From contig NZ_CP108393.1 of the NCBI RefSeq assembly GCF_035961655.1, positions 1 through 64,000 of the forward strand: a stretch of DNA of 64,000 nt, given 5' to 3'. Below, piece by piece: positions 1 through 8,621 of the stretch; positions within the stretch are counted from its first letter, which is position 1, and each line of letters begins with the position of its first letter. Made by a program: the position numbers and the translations under genes. The notes beneath the pieces were generated by a model, which did no database searches, was not told where the DNA came from, and saw only the letters and a program-made list of their open reading frames with translations. This DNA comes from Streptomyces sp. NBC_01317. GTDB lineage: Bacteria > Actinomycetota > Actinomycetes > Streptomycetales > Streptomycetaceae.

Positions 1-309
1 CCTTCGGGCTGCGCCCGAAGAAAACGAACCAGGTCGCGGCGCTCCCGGGCCGCTCACGCTCCGCGTGAGCGGAGGCGACTCGCTCCGCTCGCTCGCCAGG
101 TCCTTCCGCTTCGCTGCAGGACCAACCGCAGAGGTAACGGCCCGCGTTGCGGGCCCGAGCGGGAGGCCGGCCCGGAGGCTTCCGCTGCGCTCCAGCCCCC
201 TAGTGCGCTGCGAGCAGCTGGTGCGCCACGCGGAGCGTGGCGCACCCCTCGGGCCTGACGGCCCGGCAGCAAGGAGATGTGGGGGGCTTGGTCGTAGCTG
301 TGTGGGGGT
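1..309. other. Non-coding, palindrome-rich stretch
   Basis: No reading frame here looks like a real gene. The stretch is rich in short inverted repeats: a 7-bp stem at the extreme left edge (positions 2-20) and a 9-bp stem at 50-58/64-72 with a 5-base loop. They may be terminators or remnants of intergenic repeats. Nothing else is recognisable. Confidence 0.5.
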
Positions 310-570
310 TCACACTTGTTGCGGGTGGCCACCATCGCCCTCAACCACAAGCCGGTCGGTGCCGGGCTCCTCGGCTCCTTCCACCACCGTCACGTCGATC
401 TTCCCGTCACCGGTGGTGTCGAACTGGTAGAGGTCGGCCTTGCCGTCGCCAGTCGTGTCTGTCATCCAGACATCGGGCTTTCCATCACCGTTGGTGTCGG
501 CGCTGAGGACGACATGATGCTCATCCCCCTGGGTTGCGATCACTTCTTCGGCACCTTCGTTAATTTCCAT
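310..570 (-). CDS. Small acidic protein with D-x-(T/N)-GDGK-x-D repeats
   Basis: This is a protein of about 86 residues. It contains three tandem copies of a 12-13-residue unit whose core reads D(T)(N/T)GDGK(P/A/I)D. Such Asp/Gly loops resemble the calcium-binding loops of EF-hand, dockerin or thrombospondin-type-3 repeats. No signal peptide or membrane segment is visible, so it is probably cytoplasmic; Ca2+ binding is inferred from the loop pattern alone. I chose the ATG at 570; an upstream in-frame start at 615 would add 15 residues of poor quality. It is alone and divergent from the helicase gene to its right. Similar small repeat proteins are widespread in Streptomyces without an assigned role. 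Confidence 0.55.
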   Translation of the reverse strand: MEINEGAEEVIATQGDEHHVVLSADTNGDGKPDVWMTDTTGDGKADLYQFDTTGDGKIDVTVVEGAEEPGTDRLVVEGDGGHPQQV

Positions 571-826
571 GCCAGGCCGATTGCCCCCGGGAAGAGGTTC
601 GAAACCGTGTCGCACCCGGGGCTCGCGCGAGACGTCTGCTTCAAACTCTATCTGGGATAGACTCTGGACTGAGAGGCGGACGCCTGATGAGGGAAAGGAC
701 TCGTTCGCTCGTCTTCAACCCACGTGGTCCGCCGGGCACGATGCGTGGCCCTTAAGCTCGTAAATGCCCTTGTCTCCAGGCATGTTCGAGGTGACTTGTG
801 AGCGTGATTGCTAGAAGGAAGTGGGA

Positions 827-3340
827 GTGACGGACAAAGAGCTGAGGTCTCATCAGCGTGAAGCGGTCGACAGAGTGCGGAGGGCACTCGAAATCCCTGC
901 AAGATCACGGGTTCCTGACCGGGGCCTGCGCACACAGGTGATCATGGCGACCGGGTCAGGGAAGACACTCGTGGCAGCCCGCAGCGCGGAGGAACTCCGC
1001 GCGGGCCGGGTGCTCGTGCTCGTACCCTCGCTGGACCTGCTCGCCCAGACCGAGGCCGCGTGGCGTGAGGGCGGCCGCCGGGGGCCGATGATCGGGGTGT
1101 CCTCGCTGCGGGGCGAGGAGGCATCGTTCCCCAACACCACGGACGTGGACGAGCTGGTGGAGTGGACGCGGGGCCTAGACAAGGTGACGGTGTACGCCAC
1201 GTACGCCAGCCTCGGGCTCGGCACGCTGGAGCGCGCGCACGCCGCCGGCCTTCCCGGCTGGGACCTCATCGTCATCGACGAGGCGCACCGGACCTCGGGG
1301 CGGATCGGGAAGCCGTGGGCGGTCGTGCACGACAACCAGAAAGTCCCGTCTTTGCGTCGTCTGTACATGACGGCCACGCCCAGGCTCTGGCAGCTCGGAG
1401 ATGAGGACGAGGCCGGCGTACCCGGTGAGCTGGTGGCGAGCATGGACGACGACCCCGGCGGGCCGTTCGGCAGCCGCTGCTTCACCCTGACGCTCTCCGA
1501 GGCCATCGACCGGGGAATCTGTGCGCCGTACCAGGTTGTGTGCGTGGACATCAGTGACACGCAGCTCCAGGCCGCGCAGCTCCTGGGCGCCGAAGGCCGG
1601 TCGGCAGAGGTGCGCGGGGCGCGGCTCGCCGCCCTCCAGACCGCACTGGTGAAAGCGTCGGCCGAGGAGAGCTTCCGTCGCACGCTGGTCTTCCACCACG
1701 TCGTCAGGGAAGCCGAAGCGTTCGCGGCCGGCCTCCCCGACGTGGCCTCGCAGCTGCACGCCGGCGACCCGGAGCTGTACCCGGAGACAGTCTGGGCGGA
1801 CTGGCTGTGCGGCGACCACAAGCCGCTCCACCGCCGTCAGGTCCTCGGCGAGTTCGCCGCCGGGATCGCCACCGACGGCATCGTCGTGGAGAAGGGCTTC
1901 CTGTCCTCGGTGAAGGTGTTGGGCGAGGGCGTCGACACCAAGAACTGCGACGCCGTGTACTGGGCGGATGTCCGCGGCTCCATGCCCGACCTCGTCCAGG
2001 CCGTCGGCAGGGCACTGCGCATGCAGCCCGGAGAGGGCAAAGTGGCCAACCTGGTCGTGCCCGTACTCCTCGGGCCCGGCGAGACCGCCGACAACATGCT
2101 GACCTCCCGGGCGTACGGCGGACTCGCCAAGCTGCTGGAAGCGCTGCGGGCGCACGACGCCCGGATCGTGGAGCAGCTGGCGGAGCAGCAGGCCCCGAGC
2201 GCCTACAAGCCTGTCCAGAAGGCCGCGCGGGGCCAGGAGGGCCGGGGTGAAGGGAACGAGGCCTCCGGCCCGTCGGCGCCGGCCCGGAGGTTGTTGAAAT
2301 TCTCCACCCCGCGCGACCCCGCCGTGCTCGCCGCGTTCATCAACCTCCGGGTTGTCGACCCGGAACGCGAGCACTGGCGGCGCGGTGTGGAGGCCGCTGT
2401 CATCTACGTGCGAGAGCACGGCGACCTGAGGGTGCCGTTCACGTACCGGGTACCCGGCGGCAACGGCCAGGAGGAGGAAGCCGAAGGGTGGCCGGCGTCG
2501 CTCGCTGAGTTCCCGCTGGGCCAGTGGATCGCCGACGCCCGGAGGTTCTACGCCCGCGGCAAGATGGACGAGGACCGCGTCACCCAGCTGGAGAAACTGG
2601 GCATGATCTGGTCCCACTTCGACGTCGCCTGGGAAGAGGGCCTGGCCGCCGCTCAGGGGTGGGCCGCCGAGGCAGGGCATCTTCTGGCGCCGCTGGACGC
2701 CACCTACCAGGGCGCGGCGGTCGGCATCTGGTTGAAGAACGCGCGGGCCGCCGCCCGGAAGGCTGACGAGAACGAACGGCGGCGCGCCGAAGGCCTGCCG
2801 GTGGAATCGTCGGCCGGCGCCATGACCGCCGAACGGCGCGAGCAGCTGGAAGAGATCGACGCCTCCTGGTGCCCCGGCTGGCCGGTAGCATGGCAGAGGT
2901 GCTTCCGCCTCGTCCGCATGCACCTGGACGCCGGTGGAGCGCTGCCCACCAGAGTGGGCGAGACCGTACGCCAGGGTGAGGACCTCGGGCGGTGGGTGAC
3001 CTCCGTACGGCTCGGGTGGGACCACCTCACGGCCGTACAACAGTGGATGTGCGAACAGGTCCTCGGCATCGAACCCGCAGCCGAGGAGGAGAAGCCGAAG
3101 CCGCGCCGCACGCAGGCCGACAAATGGGCAGCGCACTACCAGGCCGCCAAGCAGTACCACGCGCGCGAAGGGCACCTCCACGTCCCCCGCAAGCACGTCG
3201 AACGGACCGTCGCCGGCGAGGGGCAGGAGGAGCGGGAGCTCCGGCTCGGCTCCTGGATCAGCAACCAGCGGAGCCGGGCCGCCACGCTGACGCCGGAGCG
3301 GGCAGAGCAACTCTCCAAGATCGGCATGCGCTGGACATGA
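827..3340 (+). CDS. DEAD/DEAH-box helicase with C-terminal helicase-associated (HA) repeats
   Basis: This is a superfamily 2 helicase/ATPase of about 837 residues, expected to act on nucleic acid using ATP. The N-terminal ATPase domain has a Walker A motif (MATGSGKT, near residue 41), a DEAH box (VIDEAH) and motif III (MTATPR). The second RecA-like domain has EGVD and a motif VI-like QAVGRALR. From about residue 510 onward there are four degenerate helicase-associated repeats, each about 65-75 residues with a conserved W near the start and a G-x-W core (LGQWI, VGIWL, LGRWV, LGSWI). The GTG at 827 is preferred because AAGGAAG lies 5 bases upstream; the in-frame GTG at 821 would overlap that ribosome-binding site. 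HA-domain helicases are common in accessory regions of Streptomyces chromosomes, and their substrate is mostly unknown. It is unrelated to the biosynthetic cluster. Confidence 0.9.
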   Translation: MTDKELRSHQREAVDRVRRALEIPARSRVPDRGLRTQVIMATGSGKTLVAARSAEELRAGRVLVLVPSLDLLAQTEAAWREGGRRGPMIGVSSLRGEEASFPNTTDVDELVEWTRGLDKVTVYATYASLGLGTLERAHAAGLPGWDLIVIDEAHRTSGRIGKPWAVVHDNQKVPSLRRLYMTATPRLWQLGDEDEAGVPGELVASMDDDPGGPFGSRCFTLTLSEAIDRGICAPYQVVCVDISDTQLQAAQLLGAEGRSAEVRGARLAALQTALVKASAEESFRRTLVFHHVVREAEAFAAGLPDVASQLHAGDPELYPETVWADWLCGDHKPLHRRQVLGEFAAGIATDGIVVEKGFLSSVKVLGEGVDTKNCDAVYWADVRGSMPDLVQAVGRALRMQPGEGKVANLVVPVLLGPGETADNMLTSRAYGGLAKLLEALRAHDARIVEQLAEQQAPSAYKPVQKAARGQEGRGEGNEASGPSAPARRLLKFSTPRDPAVLAAFINLRVVDPEREHWRRGVEAAVIYVREHGDLRVPFTYRVPGGNGQEEEAEGWPASLAEFPLGQWIADARRFYARGKMDEDRVTQLEKLGMIWSHFDVAWEEGLAAAQGWAAEAGHLLAPLDATYQGAAVGIWLKNARAAARKADENERRRAEGLPVESSAGAMTAERREQLEEIDASWCPGWPVAWQRCFRLVRMHLDAGGALPTRVGETVRQGEDLGRWVTSVRLGWDHLTAVQQWMCEQVLGIEPAAEEEKPKPRRTQADKWAAHYQAAKQYHAREGHLHVPRKHVERTVAGEGQEERELRLGSWISNQRSRAATLTPERAEQLSKIGMRWT

Positions 3341-3684
3341 GGGCCTCCTCGTCGTGTCCCCACCCGCTTACGCCCCAAGGGTCACCTGAGGCGGATCAAG
3401 GCCAGCTGCGGCGTACGGGTCCGCGTCACCCCGCGCTCGGACCGGATCGCGGGGAGGACACTGTGTGGTCATCGCCTCCAAGAGCCTTCTGGATCACGCT
3501 CGGGCATGCTATTGGGGTGCGTGAGACGAAGGGATCCATGGTGCCCGCAGTGGGGCGCAGCGGGGTATCCGTAAAGGCGGTCTCGAACCATTGGTACTGG
3601 TCTTTTTTTCTGCGCGTCGGCGTACCAAGGGGTTCGGTGGTCGCACGTGGTCGGCGAGCGCGGGACGGACTAGCTGGGTGTGGC
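3341..3684. other. Intergenic, nothing recognised
   Basis: This is the convergent gap between the helicase and the VOC gene. No credible coding frame is visible. A run of seven T's at about 3603-3609 is unusual for this GC content and could belong to a weak terminator, but the preceding stem is short. Confidence 0.4.
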
Positions 3685-4095
3685 TCAGGCGTTGGACCAC
3701 GCGCGTGTGCAGAGCACGAGGCGGTATCCGTCCGGGTCCTCGACGGTGATGCCCCACGTGTTCCAGTACGGATTGGGGGACGGGACACACCTGCCGCCGT
3801 GTGTCCCGAGGCGGGTTACCAGTTCTTCGGGTACCTGCTCGTCGAGGTAGATCACGAGCAGGTCTTCCACAGTGGGCTGCGGCTCGGCGAACCCGGCCAT
3901 CTCGTGGACGAGTTCGAGGTGCCAGGAGGCGTCGGGCCAGCCGACCATCAGCAGGTCGTGCTCTCCGGGCGCGTCGCCGCCCTCGGCCCGGTAGAGCACG
4001 CTCAGCCCCAGACCCCGGACCCAGAATTCCTCCGCCGCGACGAGGTTGCGCGACGGACGGGCGACGCGGATGTGGCTCTGACCGTCGGCGGGCAC
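3685..4095 (-). CDS. VOC family protein (glyoxalase/bleomycin-resistance fold)
   Basis: The protein has 136 residues, the usual length for a single vicinal-oxygen-chelate protein with two beta-alpha-beta-beta-beta modules. The N-terminal half (about residues 8-60) contains the typical N-x-x-A-x-x-F-W...LGL segment and the C-terminal half ends in WGITVEDPDGYRLVL, the classic closing strand with D-P-D-G. Members include glyoxalases, dioxygenases and drug-binding proteins, and the family cannot be narrowed here. The ATG at 4095 has a purine-rich AAGGAG upstream. It stands alone next to decayed genes. Confidence 0.8.
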   Translation of the reverse strand: MPADGQSHIRVARPSRNLVAAEEFWVRGLGLSVLYRAEGGDAPGEHDLLMVGWPDASWHLELVHEMAGFAEPQPTVEDLLVIYLDEQVPEELVTRLGTHGGRCVPSPNPYWNTWGITVEDPDGYRLVLCTRAWSNA

Positions 4096-4324
4096 GGGCT
4101 TCTCCTTCGAAACGGCATGTTTGGTGGCGAGCCAAGGGTCACGGCATTTCCGTGGCGGACCGTTTCGGTCAGCGTAGGTACGAGGCGTACTTGCCGCATC
4201 GGTCGCGGGTCGTGCCTTTCGGCCCGGAGCCCGTACGACCGCGGACTTAGGTCGTCGAGGGCCGCGCCGTACGCCCGGCGCACCGTCTGTTCATCAATGT
4301 CTGCCGGCATTCCCGCGCGGGCGC

Positions 4325-4512
4325 TCAGGCGCTCTTGCCGCGGGACCTGGTTGTCTTCTTCTTCGCGGACACCTCGGGCAGGTCGTGGACGGTCGAGATC
4401 ACCAGTTCCTCGCGTCGGGCGGTGGCCAGGTTGCCCTGGTTACTCGCCGAGCACCTCCCCCGCTCCTGCCGTAGGCGGCGGCCGTATCAAAAAAGCGGAT
4501 GTTCATGCGGCG
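4325..4512 (-). pseudogene. Decayed gene fragments (aldo/keto-reductase-like motif plus unrelated tail)
   Basis: On the minus strand the frame opening near 4506 reads MNIRFFDTAAAYG, which is the characteristic N-terminal motif of aldo/keto reductases (FFDTAxxYG). It breaks within about 30 codons. A second frame then gives an apparently genuine C-terminus (about 38 residues, ending in a Lys/Arg-rich tail and a TGA at 4325). The two pieces do not form one continuous protein, so they look like debris of one or two deleted genes. Confidence 0.4.
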
Positions 4513-4600
4513 GCCTCCGGGCCGGGCCACGACCGACCGATACCGGTCAGTCCGATCCCGAGCCCGACTCCGCGAACCCGGTGGGTTGGCGTCCGGCTCA

Positions 4601-4952
4601 TCACTTGCTCCGCGGGTGATGGGCGAGCTGGCGCTTGACGGTCGCCGCGGCAAAGTCGCCGAGGCCGTTCACGACGTCGTCGGCCTCGAGCCGGGTCCCG
4701 CGCGCGAGGCCCGCGCCCTTGAGTACGGCGCCGCGGTGGTCGGGGTCGCTGCCAGTGAAGTCGCCGCCTCCGGCCAGCTGCCGACCGACCGTACGGAGCC
4801 GGGCTGGTTGGCCTTGATCTGGACACCGCCGGGGCCGGGGGACACTCGTCCCCGCTGTCGATCCGCCCGCCGTTCGCGGCGATCACCAGCGTCGAGGGGC
4901 AGAAGGTGTTGCCGCTGCCGATGGAACACCTCCCGCCGTCGCACTGCACCAC
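4601..4952 (-). pseudogene. Frameshifted remnant of an unidentified gene
   Basis: Three successive minus-strand frames each give a short, protein-like piece with good codon bias. One is a Cys-containing piece from 4952, one is a short middle piece (VQIKANQPGSVR), and the last is a 60-residue piece ending at the TGA at 4601. Read together they suggest a single gene broken by two frameshifts. I do not recognise the family. Together with the neighbouring fragments it marks 4.3-6.4 kb as a graveyard of old genes. Confidence 0.35.
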
Positions 4953-5139
4953 GACACCTGGGAAAAGGTGTTGCCCTCACCGGTCACGCATCGTTGGCGA
5001 TCAGCGTCAGGAATGCGTTCCTACGTTCCTACGATGGTGCTCGTCCATCAGACCGAGGATCTTGTCCTGCGCTTCCGGTCAGCTCCCCTGATGGGTCAAC
5101 TCGTAGGTGTCGATGGGGCGGGCCGTGAGGCGCGGCATG

Positions 5140-5430
5140 CTAGCGGCGCGTAGCGGGCCGGTCCGGCCGGGGCAGAAAGCCGTAGTGGATCATCCGCTTG
5201 CGCTCAAGGATGACGCCAAGGCTGACGAGCACGCCCATGACCAGCGCGTACAGCACGATCGAGAGCTCGATCCGCCCCATCACCCACGTGGGCTGCCCGC
5301 CGAAGAACACGGCACCGACGAAACCGAAGGGCAGCGGATGCCGAACGGCGCGCTTGCGGCCTTCGGACGGGGGCAGGTGCCCGGCGAAGCGTCGGTCAAG
5401 TGCGAAGAATATCCGTTTGATCCGGTTCAT
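5140..5430 (-). CDS. Small hypothetical membrane protein
   Basis: The protein has 96 residues. A basic N-terminus is followed by a hydrophobic stretch around residues 32-42 (FGFVGAVFFGG) and a clear transmembrane helix at about residues 54-73 (LSIVLYALVMGVLVSLGVIL), with an Arg-rich C-terminus. The ATG at 5430 has a GGAGAG ribosome-binding site. The compact reading frame with a proper start suggests that it is real, unlike its neighbours. No family is recognised. Confidence 0.55.
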   Translation of the reverse strand: MNRIKRIFFALDRRFAGHLPPSEGRKRAVRHPLPFGFVGAVFFGGQPTWVMGRIELSIVLYALVMGVLVSLGVILERKRMIHYGFLPRPDRPATRR

Positions 5431-5994
5431 TGTTCTCTCCTCGCGATGCATGGGCCGGCCCGAGCCCGGAGGCCCGGCCCGGGCCATGAGTCCCGCCTGC
5501 GCCAGAAACCCAGCATCATACGGAATGCGGCTCCGCTCAGTCCTGACCGAGCGCCCGGACTCGTCGCCGTACCCGGGGTGCCTGCGGTGCCTGCGGTGGC
5601 ATGGCTGGTGGCAGCCTGCCGGACGGTGGCCTCTGCGCACGCCTCGCCGAAGAGGACGGCCAGAAGCCGGAGCCCTCTCAAAGCCCAGGGCGGAGTTGGC
5701 TCGGACGATGATGATCTCCGGGCGCGTCAACTGAAGCCGCAGGAGAACCCCCTGCGCCTCAGGGCCGCGCCGGTGGCGTCCGGTTCAACGCGACGACTGC
5801 CAGCTCCCGGTACGCGTGCCTGCCGCGGTCGCGGATCCGGGTCGTCAGGGTCCGCGTTGTACACCCAGCCCCGTCACCTTGTCCGTGTCCGCCCGCATCT
5901 CGGCGAGCTGCGGTCAGACGCTCTTTTCCGGGAACGCGGGCGTACACCCGGCGCGGCCACGCCGGGGGTACGTCGGTCTGCTGCGGGTTGTGGG
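5431..5994. other. No confident gene; possible debris
   Basis: Short minus-strand frames (for example around 5427-5730) have partial coding character but no recognisable domain or start signal. I treat this as decayed or non-coding sequence. Confidence 0.3.
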
Positions 5995-6372
5995 TCAGCG
6001 GTGGTTGCCGCGGCCCCAGGACTCGGAGTCGACGGTGCGGCCGCGGTCGTTGCGCAAAGTCGCGGTGTCGGCGGGGTTGGACCAGATGCAGGAGCGGCCG
6101 CCCTGGTAGACGTCGGTGCGGGTGTCGTTGCCGACGCCGGTGTGGACGCGGACGCTGGAGCGTTCCGGCCAGGCGCAGGTCGTCGAAGCGGTAGCTGTTG
6201 CCGTCGCTGTGGGACAGGGTCCAGCCGTCCAGGTTGACCGTACGGCGGGTGGTGTTGGTGACCTCGACCCACTCTGCGCTCAGGGAGCGCCGGCAGGGCC
6301 GCGACCCCGACCATGGCGCCGGCGGCGAGGACCAGCGCGGCCGTACGGCGAGCGGTTGGGGAAGATGTGCGA
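5995..6372 (-). pseudogene. Lamin-tail-domain (LTD) secreted protein, broken by two frameshifts
   Basis: Joined across frames, the pieces give a familiar Streptomyces secreted LTD protein. The first piece, near 6360-6290, is a hydrophobic signal-peptide-like stretch (AALVLAAGAMVGVAALPAL). A second frame gives the first LTD half (AEWVEVTNTTRRTVNLDGW). A third frame gives the second half (VRVHTGVGNDTRTDVYQGG, then a conserved W-N-P-x-D-T-A-T-L-R-N segment), ending at the TGA at 5995. One frame change lies just after the signal peptide and the other at about 6180. LTD domains form an Ig-like fold in extracellular proteins. As it stands it cannot yield a full protein. Confidence 0.6.
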
Positions 6373-6859
6373 CTCGTTGCCGGGTGGCCCGAGATGTGTG
6401 GCCGATCCGGCTGCCGTGCGCGGGCGGGCCGCTCACGCGCCGGCCGTGACCGAGGCCGTGCTCACTTTCTCACCGGTGCCCGGCGTCACGGTGGTCCTGC
6501 CGGCCGCCGGCCTGGATCTGCGAGGTCCCCTGTCCGGTTCCGGCTGGACGGCATCGGCCCCACCGGCGTCGAGAACCGGATCCGTATCCTGCGCGCGGCT
6601 GCCAGGGGCTATGGGCCGTTCCGCTTCGTGCGCGACGTTCCCGTTCCGTCCTCGCGGCCTCGGCGGCCGGCGGACGGCCTCCTTCAGGGCCCCGCCCGCG
6701 GGCGACCGCCGGTCCGGGCCAGGCAGCAAGCCCCTGAGCAGCACGGACACGCACCGGTGCGTGAGGTGCTCCACCTTTATCAGCGGGGCTCCCGGCGACC
6801 GCGGATCAGAGGCCTCGTCGCCACCCGCCGGAACGCGGAAGTCGCGGGTGGGCGGGTGG
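6373..6859. other. No confident gene
   Basis: Several overlapping frames are open on both strands, as is common at this GC content, but none shows a domain, a start signal or consistent codon usage. Confidence 0.35.
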
Positions 6860-7354
6860 TCAGTTCTTGTCGTCCTCGGGTTTTGTCCAGATGCGGCTGC
6901 TCAGGTCGGTGCCCCGTAGTACCTGTACGCGCCAGGGGTCGATGCGCAGGACGTGGTACTTCGGGTCGGCGGGACCGCCGCGCCAGAAGTTGTAGGGGTC
7001 GTAGCCCACTCCGGGCGGGCTGCCCTTCTGGTACAGCTCCCAGGCGTAGGTCTTGGTCTCCATGTCCTCGGCCCAGGTGGAGACGCTGTCGACGTAGACG
7101 GCGTTCTGGCGCGGGCTCCAGTACGCGTAGGTGGTGTGGGGGTTGTTGGCGAGGTGGGCGACCTTCACCGGGGTCTTGTACGCGGCGAGCCAGCCGACCG
7201 GTCTGCCGTCCACGGTCTCCCAGATCGGCAGGAGTACCCGGGCGCGCGGGCGGGACTTCTTGTCCACCGTAATCATCGTGCAGTAGCGAATGTCTTGGAT
7301 GTATTCGAAGAATTTGTCCGCGAGCTCGGAAAACGAGTCGACCTTGTCGGCCAT
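6860..7354 (-). CDS. Pyridoxamine 5'-phosphate oxidase family protein
   Basis: The protein has 164 residues and the split-barrel flavin-binding look of the PNPOx-like superfamily. The N-terminal part carries YCTMITVDKKSRPRARVLLP, the strand pair that usually binds FMN or F420 phosphate. The middle has the typical V-A-H-L-x-x-N-P-H-T-T-Y-A-Y-W, and there is a C-terminal PWRVQVL. Members are FMN- or F420-dependent oxidoreductases acting on small molecules, and the cofactor cannot be decided here. The ATG at 7354 follows AGGAG. It is on the same strand as the NmrA-like gene upstream but separated from it by a strong terminator, so it is probably independently transcribed. Membership in the biosynthetic cluster is uncertain. 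Confidence 0.75.
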   Translation of the reverse strand: MADKVDSFSELADKFFEYIQDIRYCTMITVDKKSRPRARVLLPIWETVDGRPVGWLAAYKTPVKVAHLANNPHTTYAYWSPRQNAVYVDSVSTWAEDMETKTYAWELYQKGSPPGVGYDPYNFWRGGPADPKYHVLRIDPWRVQVLRGTDLSSRIWTKPEDDKN

Positions 7355-7440
7355 GCGGGCTCCTGTCCCTGGCAATTAACCTGATCTGAAAGGTGGTCCG
7401 TGGAAGGTCACACGAAACCAGCATGCATCGGCCACAAGGC

Positions 7441-7490
7441 CCCTGGAAGAGGGCACTTCAAAGTCACCCACTCACTTACGCGATACCGTG
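7441..7490 (+). repeat. Partial copy of the 5' end of the HxlR regulator gene
   Basis: This segment resembles the first codons of the HxlR gene at 11,839-11,885. Both share TGGAAGA-GGCACTT-AAAGTCACC-AC-CACT with few changes. Here there is no ATG and no continuing HxlR frame. It is either the stub of a deleted paralogue or a shared regulatory sequence. Confidence 0.4.
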
Positions 7491-7535
7491 CGGAACTGTG
7501 CGGGAGTGCGGGACCGCCGGGGATACGTCAGGGGT

Positions 7536-7573
7536 GAGAGATGCCTTGCCGTACCTGTCGCAAGGCATCTCTC
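7536..7573 (-). terminator. Intrinsic terminator-like hairpin
   Basis: A perfect 14-bp inverted repeat (7536-7549 with 7560-7573) encloses a 10-base loop. It lies 27 bp past the stop of the NmrA-like gene and upstream of the PNPOx-like gene, so it probably ends the NmrA-like transcript. Confidence 0.7.
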
Positions 7574-7599
7574 GTTCGCGTTTCGTGTGCGGGACGGGC

Positions 7600-8442
7600 T
7601 CAGAGGTTCCATGCCCCGCGGGCCGCCGCGTCCGCCACGAAGTCGGTGAAGTCGCGCGGTTCGCGGCCAAGGACGCGGCGCACGGTGTCGGTGGGGACGG
7701 AGTTCTTGTTGTCGCGGATCTGCGCGACGAGGTCGGCGACGAAGAGGGCGTAGTCGGCGGGGACCTCGTACTGGACGAGTTCGTCGACGTAGTCCTGGTG
7801 GTCGACGTGGACGTAGCGGACGGTGCGGCCGACGGCGGCGCTGATCGTGTCGGTCGCCTCGCCGAGGCTGATCGCGCGCGGACCGCTCAGTTCGTAGGTG
7901 TGGCCGGTGTGCCCGTCGTCCAGGAGCGCGGCGGCGGCGACCGCGGCCACGTCGTCGGCGTCCACGAAGGGTTCCAGGCCGTCGCCTGCGGGAAGCCGCA
8001 GTTCGCCGTCCTTGACGCCGTCCAGCAGGACACCCTCGTCGAAGTTCTGGTGGAACCAGTTGGGGCGCAGTACGGTCCACTCCGCGCCGGACTCCTTGAC
8101 CGCCTTTTCGCCGGCGATCAGGGACTTGCCGCCCACCGGGTCGGTCACGCGCGCCTGGAGCAGCACCAGGCGGCGGACCTTGGACTCCACGGCGAGTTCG
8201 GCGAGTTCACGGATGTGGGTCTCCGCGTCCCAGGTGCCGGGCTTGTCCTGCATGTCGACGATGTAGGCGGCGTCGGCGCCCTGGAGGGCGGGTTCCCAGG
8301 TGTTGCGGTCGTCCCAGTCGAAACGCACGTCGCCGGATCTGCTCGCGGCGCGGACGCGCGCGCCGCGCTGGGTGAGCCGGCTCACCAGGCGGCGGCCGGT
8401 CTTGCCGGTCCCTCCCAGGACGAGAACGGTCTTGTCGGTCAT
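7600..8442 (-). CDS. NmrA-like / atypical SDR NAD(P)-binding protein
   Basis: The protein has 280 residues. It starts with a Rossmann strand and a nucleotide-binding motif (VLVLGGTGKTGRR, G-G-T-G-x-T-G). The sequence then follows the NmrA/QOR2-type pattern: a segment with the motif W-x-x-A-L-x-G-A-D-A-A-Y and a later FVDADDVAAVAAAAL. No Tyr-x-x-x-Lys catalytic pair of classical SDRs is obvious, as expected for atypical SDRs, which act as NADPH-dependent reductases or redox sensors. The ATG at 8442 is chosen over an upstream in-frame start because GGAAGGA lies about 11 bases before it. It lies downstream of the acyl-CoA-dehydrogenase-like gene on the same strand, with 179 bp between them, and could supply one of the cluster's redox steps; this is inference. 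Confidence 0.78.
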   Translation of the reverse strand: MTDKTVLVLGGTGKTGRRLVSRLTQRGARVRAASRSGDVRFDWDDRNTWEPALQGADAAYIVDMQDKPGTWDAETHIRELAELAVESKVRRLVLLQARVTDPVGGKSLIAGEKAVKESGAEWTVLRPNWFHQNFDEGVLLDGVKDGELRLPAGDGLEPFVDADDVAAVAAAALLDDGHTGHTYELSGPRAISLGEATDTISAAVGRTVRYVHVDHQDYVDELVQYEVPADYALFVADLVAQIRDNKNSVPTDTVRRVLGREPRDFTDFVADAAARGAWNL

Positions 8443-8621
8443 AGCAGCGGAGTCCTTCCCCACCGTGGATGCGCGAGGGGTCGCCGGCGCGCAAGGGCAC
8501 GGGGATCGATCGGTGTGGCGTGGGCATGACAGGGTGGCCGTCCGGGCCGCCCGCCGGTGCGGCGGGCGGCCCGGACGGCGTGTCCGGCCTGAGCCGGCCC
8601 CCCGGGGCGCGGCTCAGCGGC

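Noticed and set aside
1..309. Linear replicon telomere
   Set aside because: The palindromes are short and none matches the tightly packed terminal pattern known for Streptomyces; the window edge is arbitrary.
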